Positions 12,101-27,100 of a stretch of DNA of 64,000 bases are shown here, one piece after another; the first letter of the stretch is position 1; each line of letters begins with the position of its first letter. The notes under the pieces were generated by a model. The model was not told where the DNA came from, searched no databases, and was given only the letters and a program-made list of their open reading frames with translations. The translations under genes and the position numbers were made by a program. The stretch spans positions 49,481,452-49,545,451 of the forward strand of contig NC_029520.1 of assembly GCF_001577835.2 (NCBI RefSeq), written 5' to 3'. The stretch comes from Coturnix japonica. Lineage: Eukaryota; Chordata; Aves; Galliformes; Phasianidae.

Positions 12101-15100
12101 AGCAGTTAGGAAAAGATATGAGCTTGACAATAACATTTCAGTTTATTTAAACTCCATTTTTTTTGCCTCTAATGCAATATAAAATGAACACTTTTTATTA
12201 CTTGAAACCATTCCATACTGATTCCCTATTTTTTTTAAAAGGTTGTAAATCAGCTATTATGTAATGCAAACAAGGAAATAAGAAATTAAGGGTGGAATTA
12301 AAGATCTGACCAAATTTTGAACCATTAAATTCAAGGGGCACTGGCTGAGGCCCTAAGAAGAACAATCGGTGGCATTAATGTAAGGTGACTGAAAATAAGA
12401 AATGACTCAGTAAGGGATACATGTATTCATAGAGACTGTGCTTGCAGAAGGATGAGATTTTGCCTTAAATTATTGAAAATATCATTTACCAACATACTGA
12501 AAACTGCACTAAACAAGTCCTAGCTGTGAGATGAGACAAAGAAAGTACTAGAATCATCTTAAACTTCTAATATTTATCCTAGTTGGTACTGCTGATGCTC
12601 TGGACAAGTTTCTAGCATTGATCTTGTAAATTCAGATTCTGTATTTGACTGACAATCATCCTCATAGTTGATTGATTCAGAGATGAGTATCATTACATTT
12701 AGTTGCCAGGAACAGTCAATAGAGCTCTCAAAGAAACTGCTTGTTGTCTGGATTGCTAGACATCATATTGAGGCACATTCAAAGACTTTGAACAAAATGC
12801 TGCATTCTTACATGCAACAAGTCTACCGAAAATACAATACATGAGATGTGTATCAGGATACTATTGTGATTTCTAAAAATGTCCATAATAGTCTATTTAA
12901 CAAAGAACTGAAGAATACAGTGACGAGGAAGAAATACATATTCTTAGAAACATAATGACATTTTTCTAATATTTAGTTGCTTGAATGACTCAGGCATGAA
13001 ATGTTGATCCAAGAACAAGAAGTGGTGAAATACTGTTGGTGAGACCATTTCAAATGTTATTCCTCTTACAGTGTTTTGATTTGTGTTCATGATGGTGGGG
13101 TACCACAACAATAAAAAAGAAAGCCAGATGAACACAATGTTTTTAAGTTAGGAAGTGAACTGCTGTCTCATCCATCTGGCTGAACCACAGGAAATTTATA
13201 GTGCTTTCAGATATGTGTAGATAGAGATTTTTCAATACCCTTGCTGATGAAAGGAGGAACAAACAAATATGATAGTTATCAAGAACTTCCAGAAAGATGT
13301 AGGGTTTTCTGGAGGAAGACACAGTGTTTGTGTGCCTGTGCACTTACATACGCACTGTTAGTTTCTGCCTTTTCAAAATCTAACCCCTTAAAGTTGTGGC
13401 TTTCTGTTGAATTCTCAGTAGGTGTGGTGAAGAAGCATTTCTTAATTACATTTTTAATCATTAGTGGTATTAACCAGTTTGTACCAAATAATGCTAAGTT
13501 TCCTGAATGGATGCTGAACTTCCTTACTGAGCTTTTTTTCAGCGACAATCTTAGTGCTGTTATAAATGATGATAATATGTGTGTTTTATCACCTGGAGTG
13601 CATTGTTTCTTGGCTCAAGGTTATTGGACTTAAGCAAATTATTTGTCAGATTTTTGGTCTATCTTTATTTCCGTAATGGAAACAGCTTTTACTGCAGCCT
13701 CAGTTTTACACCACCTTTGGAGTGCTTGTCCAGATACACATTCATACTTTCAGTGTTCACATGCTACAAACTCCAGTTTTGAACCACAGGGCATACTCAC
13801 ATCACCAAATGCCTTTTACGTGCCCAACTCATTGAATATACAGTGTAAAATGGATCACATGTGCTCAGTTACTCTTACCATTACAGTAGAAAATTGTTTC
13901 GTTGCTCAGTTGTGACCTTATTCTGTATTCTCTCCTCACTGATAATTTCCATCCTTTTAAATGTAACGTTTTTTTGTAACCTGTCCCAAATTTATGTGGA
14001 AGTGCTTGTCTTCAGGTGTTTTTAGGTTTTCTTCTGCATCTTTGGTGCTTGATGGGATCTGTGCAAATGCTCCTAAAGTTGGGATTTGCTTGCATGTCTC
14101 CTAGGTCTGATTGTTCCATCCAAACTTCATTCATTATAGGTGTTCATGTTGCCCTAGAGTAGCTGTATTCTGGATGATGGCATAGAGGCAAAAAAGAACA
14201 TATCTTGCCAGCAATTGAAGTTCAGTTCTCATCTGCTATTAACTTATTTTTAACTGGAGCTTTTTACACTAGAAAAATACGTTTGACTTTCAGAACAGTA
14301 AGTGACTTGCTCTAGTTAACTAGCTAAAGTCAATTGTTTATGTCTTCTTTTTTAATTGCCTTTTTATTAGGAAGGACCATTTACACACTTCTTCTTTGTA
14401 CTTTCTCTGCAGCTGGAAGCCCACATATGCAATTCTTAGCAAGCATGAAGAATATTTGAAGAATGAACTTGAAGTTTTACAAGAAGCCACTGAAAATGAG
14501 AGGTATCAATGATCATATGAGATAAGATTTCTAGAAGCATCTTATTAGAGGCAGTGCTGTCTCAACTGATCAGCAAAGTTATGCAGTTTGCATCAGAAAG
14601 TTGATAAACATTTCAGTGTATTAAAAAAATATTCACTTTCCATTATTAGGAGTTCATCTGTGACTTTGTAGATACTAGTGAAATGGGATAAAATATGGCT
14701 TTTTCAAATTCAGTTACTTCCCAAATTCCTATTACAGTGTTCAATTAAACACTGTTTAATTGCCCACAATTTCAAGGGAAGTCCTCTAAATTTGGATAGT
14801 AATAAGGTAATCGGTGTTTTGGCTTTGACAGAAATAGAAGATATCAGAGCATATTTGCAGAAACATATTTTATCTACAGATGTTTTTTTCAACCATTATC
14901 ATGACGTGTCTTCACACATATTGTAATATCAGTACTTTCAGATATTCAGATTTGGAAGACTTTTAGGAAAATACAGAGGTTCTATGTTTGCTAGAAGGAT
15001 CACATACATGAACCTGAGCTTTTTCTTTCACATATGCACTAAATAAGATAACATGCTTTATAATGCATAAATAAGATACATTCAAATAATTTGTTTTTCT

Positions 15101-18100
15101 TTATTTGTGAATAATTCCTCAAAATAAGTACAAAGCATTCAAATTCAGTACTAGATCATGAAAAATAGGGCTGGAAGGATATATCTGCCAGCACTGAATG
15201 GGACCTGACCTTGCTGTTACTGTAGGTAACTGCAATTTAAAATGTTGGCTGTGTTCTTATGCTAGTGTTCTTCTTGCAAGTAGTTCAAGACAGCAGAAGC
15301 AGAATGTCTGACAGCCTTTAATTAACTCTGTTTGTAGCTTATCTGTCTTCCTGTTTAGAGCTCTGCATTTGGTGAAAAATAAGGCTAAATTGGCTTTCTA
15401 TGAGTATATGAGCCATTTTGGCCTTCACTAATTTGAGCTGACAAGCCAAAGAAGCATTACTTTTAAATTGCTTCTTTAGATAACTAGTCTCAATTCCAAC
15501 ATAATAGTGGTTTTTTTTGTTGTTTTTTTTTTTTTCTTCCCCTTTTTCCTGAGCTTTTAATTGTAAAACATCATGACTGCAAACCATGGAATAAATTTAA
15601 TGTATGTATTTTACGAAACTTGTCTTCAGAGAGTTGTTTCAAATACAACAAATTCCAAATAGATAAATTAGGAAGAAAAATAAGTGCATTTAAAATGTTA
15701 TGTGCTGAATGCCCTTCTTAGGCTGGCGTTTGTGGGCATTCAGGACATGCTGCTTTACGTGCAAAGATGTTTTTAAAAGATGACTTTAATGTAAGCAGTG
15801 CTGAATTCTAAACAGCTGATGTTCAACTACATGAACAGATGAATATGAGTTATTTAGGAAATATACTGAAAATAGAGTCAGCTCCTCAAGACCTATATGC
15901 TGTACTTTATATGGCCATAAATATTTATCTGTGGAAAATAAGTTTTGGGGAAAAAGTGTATTCAAAGTTTGAGGATGACATTCAGAAGTCTGCAATGTGC
16001 CACTTGCAATTATTTGACTTCGTGTTTTCAATTTGACTTTCATTTATGTTTTTAAAATTTATTTGTAATGCATTCTTAGTTTTATATCAGCAAATGTCGC
16101 TGTTGCTTTGCTATTGTTTGTAGAATCTATTAAATTAAATCAAAATATGTATTTTCTGTCTTTCACTCCTTGGTAGTATAAATAAATGTTTAAGAAATCC
16201 AGTAATTTCATGGACTCCCAAGACCATCCATGAAAAAAAAGAACAAATATGTTCTTTTCTACATGAAGTTTGAGAAGTCTCAATTTCTTGATTTCACAAC
16301 CTTGAATCATAGCAGTGTTAATCTACAACTTCTTTCCCCCGAATGTGTGCTGAACTTCAGTCAATTTAACAAGAGCTGGGTCCTGGAGCATAGTTTTGTT
16401 TGAAAAATGAGATCTTACAATTTTCTGCTATTCTTTAAAGATGAATGCTGTGATTTGGATACAGTGAGAGCTGTTCATTATTGCAGGCAAATAGGTGTGT
16501 CTGTGCCTTTACTTGCTGTTATACATAATTTGTTTCACAGAGGAATTTCTGATTAATCAGCAGATGTACTAATAACAAAATATTTTCATGTTTGGTTCTG
16601 TTATTAAGCACTTACTTTCAGATGCAGAGAGAAATATACCAGGCCCTGGTTGTTACTATTGATAATATTAAAAACTGTTGATAATTAACTCTTACTTTCC
16701 TGCAGGTTACCTGTGTGTGACATTAACAATTAGAACCTGTTCCTTTGTTAATTACTCAGTGTTAATCACTGTGCTTTCCCTACAGATACTACCTTTGCAT
16801 TGGAAATGACTTCTAATACACGTTAGACTTAGCAGCACTACTGGAGTAATAAGAATTGCTTCTCAGTCACATAGTTGAATATTTGATCTGTTCTTCGCAA
16901 GCTATGCTGCAAATTCCTAGTTTGAATGAGAAAACAGACTAAAGAATCTTTTCCAGCATAGCCACTGTTACTGATTTAACGCAAGACAATTTCTGTTCTG
17001 TGCAACAGTACTTCTTTTCTTTCCCAAGATAACACTGATCAATTTTCAGCTTTATGCGATGAATTACATCTAATTGCTTACTATGGCATTTGTTTTTATA
17101 GCAGTATTTCAGAAGCTCATTTAAACTTTAACAATGTCATGAAGATTTATTTAATGGGACCTCTTAATTGATGCTACCAGCTTTAATAATCTGTAGCTAT
17201 GTTCTCAACCAATGTCAATGAAATTATATCAGTGTGAGATTAATGTAGAGGGCAGTCTTACAAGAAGCTGAGCTCTGGCTGTTTTCCAGTGAAGCATTTA
17301 AATGTTTGCTTAACCTTAAGTTTGGTAGTCTTGTTATTTTAGTGTGACTGCTGTGTGTGTGTAAGTCTTCCCTGAATCAGATTGCTCAGCATTTCTTACT
17401 CCAGCACTACATCAGGCTGTTCTAAGTCACAGAATCATAATAGCTTGGGTTGGAAGGGACCTCAAGATCATCAAGCTCCAACCCCCTTGCCACAGCCAGG
17501 GCTACCAACCTCCACATTTGATACTAGATATATATATATAAATACTATATGTATATAAATACTGGATGCTAAGCCAAATGATCCTTTGCTGTAAGTTTGA
17601 TAGAGCTGCACTGATACAGGTGGAGTTGTGCCAATAAGCACAAGCAGAGAATTTGGCTTGGTGTGAGTTTCATGATAATTACATAAGGAAGAACCATTTG
17701 TCATCTGTCAAGCTACCTTTTGACATTTTATGGTCTAGATTCCTTTCAGAATAATGGCTGTTACATCATGAATGTATTCTTTGCTATGTACAGCACAATT
17801 TTCTATGAAAACAGATGGAAGAAAAAAAAAAGGAAGTTGAGTAGAAACATACTAAAAAACTAATCTGACCTTTTCCAGAACAACAGCAAGTCTAATTGAG
17901 ATAGTTCCATAAAGTAATAGCTGTTCTTTGTAAATGATATCTAAATTATATATTTTGATAGGAAAATGTATCAAGATTACATCATCCAGTATAAAGAGAC
18001 TCTGAAGCAACACCGTGAAAAATATGCAGAAACTGCCCTTGCACAGGAATATTACAAAAAAAAGAAAGAGCTTGAGGAAATCCAGAACAGAATTCAGAAA

Positions 18101-21100
18101 CGGTCTGAACAATATAAATTGAAAGAAGATGCTAACTTGGACATTCTTGGTACTATTATTATCAGTGCTTATGCAGTAGTGCCTGGTGCTAGTAGACCGC
18201 ATATTACAATGCTGTACAGAAATCCCCTTATTGAGTTATCAAAGTTTCTCTTAAGCTGATAAAATAAAAATCTTAATTTTATTGTACTATTGGTAGGAAA
18301 AAAAAAAGCTGCATCAAAGTGAGAACAAGAATTTAGTTAGAGTATACAGGCTAATATTCTTTCCTCCAACCTGTGAATGTAATGGGGAGAGGTTTGCCAC
18401 TGGGCTTCTTTGGGTAAGAAATCAACCCAAAATTAGTTTAGAATTAGCTTCTCAAACACTTATTATTTATTTACTGTGCTATTTTGAATGTCATTACTTT
18501 CTGTATTACTGCTATTTCTTTTAGAAGGACTAAACAATGATAAGTTTTTCATGAACCATTAATTTAAATTGTAATTTGTTGAGAAAATGAGACTTGTTAA
18601 TGTTCTGAAACAAACTTTTATTTTTACAGAGCCTGCTCCTTTTAAATCCATTAATGACTGGGCTATATATATGTATCCTTGAAGTGTAATGTTAATGTAG
18701 TTTACAGGAAGGAAAGTTTATATTTAACTTTCACAGGTTTTTATTTAAAAATATAATAATTGTGTTTAGAGTGGCAGCATAACCATTCCCCTGTGGGCTA
18801 ATTGTAGGTCAAATAATAGTTTTCAGTTATAATTTACTGGAACATTTTAAGGAAGATAAAAGTATTTCACTTAATTACCTGTATATTGTGAAGCTTCACT
18901 AAAGAGAAGACTGAAGTTGGATTTGGAGACTTGCCTAAAACATGTAGAATTGTCAGGACTTTCTGTAACTCTAGCACTTGCACTTACAGCATAGAACTGT
19001 GAGGGACCTGATAATATCTCCTTCTTGAATAAAATCATGTTGCCATGCATATTCCTTAATTTGGAAGTGCTTCTTTGAGGCAAAAAACACAGGAAATGTT
19101 AAAGCTTGCTGAAACTGCTACACGAGAATCAGCTGAACTAGAAAAAGAAGCAGACGAATTAGAAATGAAAATTAATTATTTAAAAAAGGTAAGTGTGTTT
19201 TTTATATATATAGGTATTTATACAAGTAATTTGCTGAAACAAAATAGTAATATATTTTCAAGCACATGAACCAACAGGATGATGGTAGAATTAATAATTA
19301 TTTGTTTCTGTAATATTGCCTCTGCTTTCTTGGAGAATAGGGGTCCATGAATGCTCAGACTCTTACGGCTTGCTTTCTGTTGACCTCTGTTTACACCGTA
19401 ATTTCCTCAACTCATTGTATCGTGATGACTTCTATGGTAGCTCAACAGAGTCAGAGCATAGTAGAGGACTCATTAGTGTTGGGTTGATGGTTGTATTTGT
19501 TAACATTAAAGGTCTTTTCCTACCTCAGTAATTCTGCAGTTCTGTAACCTGGATGTATGTGCCTTTCTGGACTGGATGATCATTACTGTTCTGTCAGCCA
19601 TGTTCACTTCAGCCAGCCTTACATTGATAGAAGCATAGTGTGCACAGGTGGTGTTTTTTTTCCTATAGTTTGTGGTATTGTTTGACATCAGACTGAAGTT
19701 CACAATGAACCTTGGTCTGCTTATTTCTTTAGATCATTTTGGCTAAAAAAAAATAAAATACTGCTTATGCAGATTTATCAGGATTAGAAGCCCTTTGCAG
19801 CATGTAGCTGTATTGTTTTCACATTTTTTTAAATTAAATTGTGCTGTTTATTTGTTTTTTTTCTTTTAAGACATTTGAGGAAACCGCGGAAAAACAAAAT
19901 AATTCAGGAATGATTGAAGGAAAAAATCTGAAAAGTCTGGAGAAACCGAAGGAATTTAAAGAAAGGTGTGTTTAAAAATGATTTCCTTCTCCTTCCTGTC
20001 ATCCAGAAAACGATCTCAGTATTCACACAAGGGCAGCAACAAAACACAGCTTCTGTGTGGGTAATTTTATGGCTTTTAATTACAGTTACAGTGACTGTAT
20101 GGTCAATAATAGAATACACTAACTATACTGAACAAATATTTGGTGAAAAGTTCAGGGTAACAAATGTCATTGCCTTTAGCTCTGAACTACTCCTAGAAAT
20201 TTAACACTTAATTTGGTTCTTAAAAACAAGTGTGAGTGAAAGTTTCATTGACAGGATTAATGGCTTAGTAAATTAGCCAGTGGTCATTTACAACTGGGAC
20301 TCGCTTTAATTTGAGCTCAATTATGGTGACTGAAGTCACTATCAGGATCATCTTGCACTCATCTGGATTTCTTGTGAGTATTAAGACATGAAACTTAGAA
20401 CTGATTCTATTGGACAAAAATCCCGAAGACTTAATCCACAAGATTTTACGTCATGGCGTGCTTGATAAAGGCGCTCTTCAGAGTTTTGAACTGGGATTTA
20501 ATAGGCTATATGTACATAAGGGTGTCCTTTTAGCTGTCTCCTTCCCACAGAGATACTTGATGTTTTAAATATTTTCTCATAGAACCCTGCGTTATCCAAA
20601 TAATGATTTTTTTTTTTTTATGGTTTAAGGTCTTAAACTAGTTCTGCCTTCTTACCTACATCATGGTTATAAGATCCTGTAAACATTTTACACTATTCTA
20701 ACTCACATTGCTCTTTAACCTCCATATACGTATGTACAACATAAAGGCTTATAGAAAATGGTATAAAAGTTGTTTTAAAACATCCCTATTTCGTGTATTA
20801 AAAGAGAAAGTATCCGAGTAACTGCTGTTGTTAAAAACTGGAATATTATTAATCTGTGATTGTAATCACTGTGGAAAGAAACAGAAAATGTACTAAGATG
20901 ATGATTCATATGAACTAAAACCTTTGTAGACTCAAGGCAATATAGAAAGACACAATAAAGTAAGGGTACCAAAGGCAGGAGCTGTTTTGCAGTCACTACA
21001 GGGCAATTCCTGAGCAAAGAGATCTTTATAAAGAAGCAGGAGATATCTTCATCTTCTGCCACAAAAGGAGAACAAAAAAAAGAGTTGTATTGTTAATGTC

Positions 21101-24100
21101 CATAAACTGATGGAACAGCATGGAACCAGCAAATGTCAAACAGAACAATGAAAGCACTGAGCAGAATAATGTACAAATTAATACCCATGAAATACTTTAG
21201 AGGACTACAAGTCAAGAAACCAACATGAAAGTAAACTAATAGCTGCTGGTATGTATGTTCTTTGAGCAGGAGTATGGCAGTAGAAGTCACTTTGTCAGAA
21301 AGATTGGAACAGCTGCAAAATATATTAGTCTTCTGATACAACCTATTTTCTTTGAGTAGTGGATTTCTGTAGTACTCCAGTTACATGTTTGTTTGCTTGT
21401 TTTATTTTGATTATGCATTAATTCCACCTCTGAAAACCAAAAATACCTTGTGTTCCAAATGAGAGGTTTTTGCTAAAACTTCTAGAGGTTATTCTGTAGA
21501 GTATGATTTCAGTTTTTTTCTGTGTCTTTGCATTACAAGTGATAAGGCTTCAGTGATCAAATAAAAGACTTTGCTATATAATTCTTGGAAAAGTACTTAG
21601 AAATCTGTTTCTGGACTTCTAAGTGTAAACATCAGTGAAGAATCATAGAATCAAAGAGGCTGGAAAAGATCATCCAGTCCAACCGCCCACTTACCAGCAA
21701 TAGTTCTCACTAAACCACGTCCCTCAGCACAACATCCAAACATTCCTTGAACACCTCCAGGTTTGGTGACTCCACCACCTCTCTGGGCAGCCCATTTTAG
21801 TGCTCATTCCACTCTGTTGGAAAAGAATTAACCCTTTAATGACCACAACCACAATTACTTTTAAGGAAATAAAACTTTATTTTGTTTTAAGAATATATAT
21901 ATTTTTTGCACTTCAACAAAAACTGAAAATATTACATATTTTGCAACATGGATTGAGATAATGATCTTTTATTTGTGGGAATACAAGAAGGACTGTATGG
22001 AACAGCAGCTGTGGAGCAATATAAACAGCATTTATCTACTCAGATGTCTACTTACAGTTAAGTAGAAAAAGGAAGACTAATGATCTTTCTTGTTACTGCA
22101 GTTCAGACTATTTTGACTTTCAGACTGCAGTTTATTTTTTCTCAGTAGTTATTAATGTCAGATAAGATTTGTTTTTTCTTTAATAATCTCTTTGGGGAGG
22201 GAGGGCAGCAGGTATATTGTATGTTTTAAAGTTGCAGGCCCTTTTGGAAGTTTTTGTTACTTAAAAAATCAATATCTCAAGAGTTTCTGACTCCTGTTTG
22301 CAACTCTACCATCAATCCATTCTTCTGAACAGAATCGTATTGTAAAAGGTTTATTTCCTCTATGGTATTTTTTTTAGAAATAAAGGGAGTTGTCTGCTGT
22401 GCTTTACAAAAGCACACAGAAACTGACTCCAGGAACTTTTAAAAACACAATTTGGTATCTGAAGTAAGTTCTGTAAAAAAACAGTTGGTTATTGGCAATC
22501 TAAATCGTGACCATCAGCAGCTGCCTTGTCCAGTTCATTTCATTTTTGAATGACTGTGATAAAGTGGGCAGATAAGCTGTTCTGAACAAGGAAAAGCCAT
22601 TTCAGCCTGGGTTCTGTGCCTGGCTCTGCTTTAACCACTCCTCGGTCTAAAGTTCTCCACATCTGATCTTAAAGATAGTCATATAAACATCTTATTTCTT
22701 GCAGTATACATTCTTTACTCAAGTAATGTCTGCAGTTGCTGTAAATAAAAAATAAAGATGCTTTTAAATGATTTCTGTTTGATACATATTTCTGTTTGTC
22801 TCAGTAGGTGGTGCATAGTTTCCATAATTTGTTAGATCCAAAATCCTAATAACTGCTTCTAGTTTGGTATGCTTATCCAGTAGTATTGCTTATTGTACTC
22901 CATGATACCTTACAAAGTTCATCCTACTTTCTGGCATTCTTTCCTACCCTCCTTTTTCTCAGGATGCACTGCTTCTGGGCTGGAGGAGACAGTCCTTGAA
23001 TACTGATCAGCTTTCTTGGGCTCCTCTTCCCTCCAGGGCTTTCTCCTGTGTCACCCTGCCAAGCACTTCCCTGAAGAGTTCAAAGTCTGCACTCCTACAG
23101 AGTAGCAGGCTTGCTGTGCACCCTTCTTAATGCACTGAGGATCTTGAACTCTACCATTTCATGGTCACATTCCACCATTTCCCAGTCATCTTCTTTGGTA
23201 CTGACAAAATTCAAGTCAGCAATATTATTATGATCACTTTGGTAGTGTTGCATGTCCTCTGCTTTCAGTGATATTCCATGTCTGGTGTTCTTTCAGGAAA
23301 AATTAAAGTCTGATCTATAGCTGGAGCTGCAAAGAGTTAGAATCCCCCTGGAAGCACACATTTCCCTTGAGAACTCCACTTATTTGCTGTTGGATTTTAT
23401 GATTTCCAATCTTACTATTTTTTTTTTTTTTAGGGTATTTGAAGAGAGTGAACATCCTTCTTTGTTACATGAGAAACATCAACTGTGCAAACCATTGCAG
23501 CTCCCATGCATTCCTCGGAAATCAGTCCAGTCTTTACAGACTACCAGATTCTCTATGCAGCGAACAGAAACAGGTGCAGTGTGATTCTAACCATCTCTTT
23601 ATTCATTTATTTATTTATTTTTGTGAGGGTTATTTTTGCGTAAATAAATGGAAACCATGGCAATGGATATACTCCTGTTTGTCCTGTGATGGATGTAGCT
23701 GGGCTTTCAGCAGAAGTTGGGTGCATACCTGTCTTTGTGTTCTGACAACCTGATTTCTCTCTCAACTGTGCATTTAGTAGAGTGACATGGTGGATATACC
23801 GAACACACTGCATCAGAAAAAAAACGTGTAGCATACTTCTAGGAATGTTTGTAAATATATGGGAAATGTAACTATTATTTGTAGTAATTTGCGTGGTGCT
23901 TTCATGTTTTAGCTCTTCATTAACAGGAAAAATTGTATGCCTTGTTGACAAGTTCAGTTTAACAATGCAGTGCTTTGGATATTTATATAATGTTTGTTAA
24001 TTTAGGGAGAGAAGAAAAAGAAGATCCTATGGAACAATCCATCTCTACTAGCAGTTCTTCCAGCCATGCAGAAAATCCATCACAGGTCTGAGTACTTCCA

Positions 24101-27100
24101 CTGGTAAAATGTGATCTGTTTTGTGTGATTGTTTTAATCTGTTTTGTGTGATTGTTTAAGTACAAAATACTTCAAATATACCCACAGCTATTTTGTCTTA
24201 CATAGAACTTGTTAAGGATGGATTCAAGATGCTGAAGACTTTTTAATCATAAAAATCTTTTTTTGGTGCCATCTCTAACCCAACTGAAATTGCTTAAGTT
24301 ATTATAAGATGATTCATGCTATTACTGCTAGTCACATTAAACATTCTAATATTGGTTCCTTGTAGGGAGCCTGCTTTAGCTTGGGGGATGGACTTGGTGA
24401 TCTCTTGAGGTCCCTTCCAACCTCTGCGATTCTGTGATTCTGTGTGATTTCTTTTCAAACTTGAGGTGAACTCTGTGTCCAAATAATTTCTGGAAGAGTT
24501 TTAAACACATAGAATTTAACCGTGTGCAGCAATTTTTGGAATTCAAGGAAGAATATAATCTTCTATTACTGATTAATCAGTCATCTACTCTGTGAGAAGG
24601 GATTTCATTGAGGACTAAGGATGTAGGATGCTCTGTGGGACTGTCTTCAGTTTAACCAGAAGGAAAAAGGGGCTTAGAGGAGTAAAACCTCAGTAGCATT
24701 TCTTTGTGCACGTAAGAAGTCCGTAACTGTTTCCTTCTCTATCCCATAAGCAAATAACTCCAGTGACTTTTTTTTTTTTAAAAGGGGAAGTGTATTGCAG
24801 CTCAGTATCTTAAAGACACAAACACAGTTAAACAACCCAAAAACAAGCTGGAGGAATAACCTGCACAGTTGTGAAACAAAACAAAACTAACCCCTACACT
24901 AATAAAATCACATTAGGTGAAAGAAAATTAACAGGGCTGATTGACTGTTGAAGTATAAAAGGAGTACTGGAAAAGGTGATATCATCAGAGACAAACAGTT
25001 TGCAACTATTTTTGATGTGCAGCAGTTTGGGAAGTGTCCATATTGAAGTTTTCCTTCATAAGGTACAGGTCACTGGGCCTATTTCAAACCAAATGTCAGT
25101 GAAAATTGCCAAGTAAAAAAGCTAGCAGGTGTGATTTTCATATAACTTTCAAAGGAAATCGAGGTTTTAGGATGGAGCCTGTGGGAACTAATTAACTAAA
25201 TAAGACAAGACAGTATGAAATGCAAGAGCTAGACTGAATGAAGCTAGACCAAAGTAAACTTGAGGTAGCTGTGATTTGTGATAGGCCTAGAGAGTTGAAC
25301 ATGATGAAGATAATGGAAGGGTTGTTGCCAGGGTAATCCAGATGAGGATGGTAATCTGGGGCATAGAATTGCTCTTAAAAAACAGTGGGAAGCAGTAAGT
25401 CAAAGTTAAGGAAAGTTTAAGAAAGGGTGATGTCAATGGGGAGAAGATGGAGTCAGAAGGAAAATAAAAAGATTGGAGGAAAGGAAGTCTTCCTGCTTCT
25501 GGAAGGGAGTGCTGTAAATTGAAGGAGGTGAGTGGTGGACAGATTCTGCATGTCCAGTTCTTTTGTCCTCTCACCCTAATTCAAATTAAAACCAAATCAG
25601 AACTAGCAGCTCCCTGTGAAATAAGATGTTATCTCATGCTGAGGCATAGACTCCTAGTGCCACTCTGCCCTTAGAGAACAAATACATGCTACATATTTGA
25701 GTCAGACCTTCTGATCTGGAAAACGTCTGTGAGAGGAGTGTTTCCATCTTACCCACAGTTGTTCAGTCAACCTGGCAGACTTCTGTGCGTTCTCACTTTG
25801 GCCTTAGGAGATGGAGACAGACCTGTCTGCAGTAGTAGTAATCCTGAATGAAGTTTGTAAATTGTGTAATGTTATCTGTATGACAGACAAGTTAATTATT
25901 CACCTCTAGTTGTCAGTGCTGTGAATGCAACTTTATTGGAAAGAACAGATGTGGGTCTGAGTATCATGTACAAAAAATGTTAAACTGTAGGTAAAGCAGA
26001 CAGGCAAAAAAAATGTCATGATCCCTAAAAAGAGCTTAACTGGCTGGATTTATGCAATCTGAGGACAAATTGGAATGATACTGTCAAAGCCACAATTTCA
26101 TATGCTGCTCTTTTGAATTTTTCTTGATGTTTTAGATGGTTAGTGGCTCTGCTGTGACTGCTAATCTGCAAGTTGCCCAAGTTCCATCAATAGCAAGTTT
26201 TCAAAGCCAAACACAGTTCAGGTAACTTTTCTCTAATGAAATAGCATTCATTTTTGTGATTAAAGTTTATGGAAACAATCCATATTCAAACAAGGGTAAT
26301 TTCTGTCTTTTAGACTGCTACGGCCTCCAAAGCAAGTGACTACTAATCAACAGTTTGAGAGTGAAAAAAGTGGAGTAGGTAAAGTATCACTGCTGTCCTT
26401 TGATTAGCTGTGGTGTTATTGTATAATGACCACATAATGATAAAACAGTATTCTAGAAGCCACACTGTCACTCTGATATGAAGTGGACCAATATTTGTTT
26501 CCTTCTCCACTTCATTTAGTTTTAACTTGTGAGTACAGCTCGGAGTCTTAAGTTTAAATGGAGACTGAAGTTGCCATAATGTGAGATGCATTCTTCATTA
26601 ACCACTGCTAATAAAGGGAATCCCCCAGAACTTCTAGTAAATCCATGCTCTTAGTTTGGGTAAAGTGAAAACGTGCATGCAAATCTGCTGAGAAGGCATG
26701 AAACACCTCGGAATCTTGAAGCATCAGATAAAACTGATATAATAAATACATAAGAAAAACAGAGAATCTATGAATGCACCTGTAGTTTTGAAAATCCAGG
26801 GCACTGAGGTTTAGTTTAAATGCACTTTTCCCTAATTGCACCATCCATTTTGTTCCATTTTAAGAATTATAGTCCTTTTTTTTTTTCTTTTTTTTTTTTT
26901 TTTTCCCTATAGGTAGAATCCTAATTATGTGTCTTAAAACACAAGATCTTAACTTACAGTGTGTGAAATATTGCATGGTCTGAAGCTTGGAGCAGAAATT
27001 TGAGTAACATTCTTCTCATTTCTTATCCTAGCTTTTGCTCAGGTCTTTAAGATGCACTTCATCAGTCTCGTGGACATGCTTTTTATATTGTTTCCGTGTG

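Noticed and set aside
18150-18259. Read-through extension of the SIX6OS1 exon at 17962
   Set aside because: A donor at 18150 and an exon matching the next human segment (PAPF) at 18630 show that the extension is intron.
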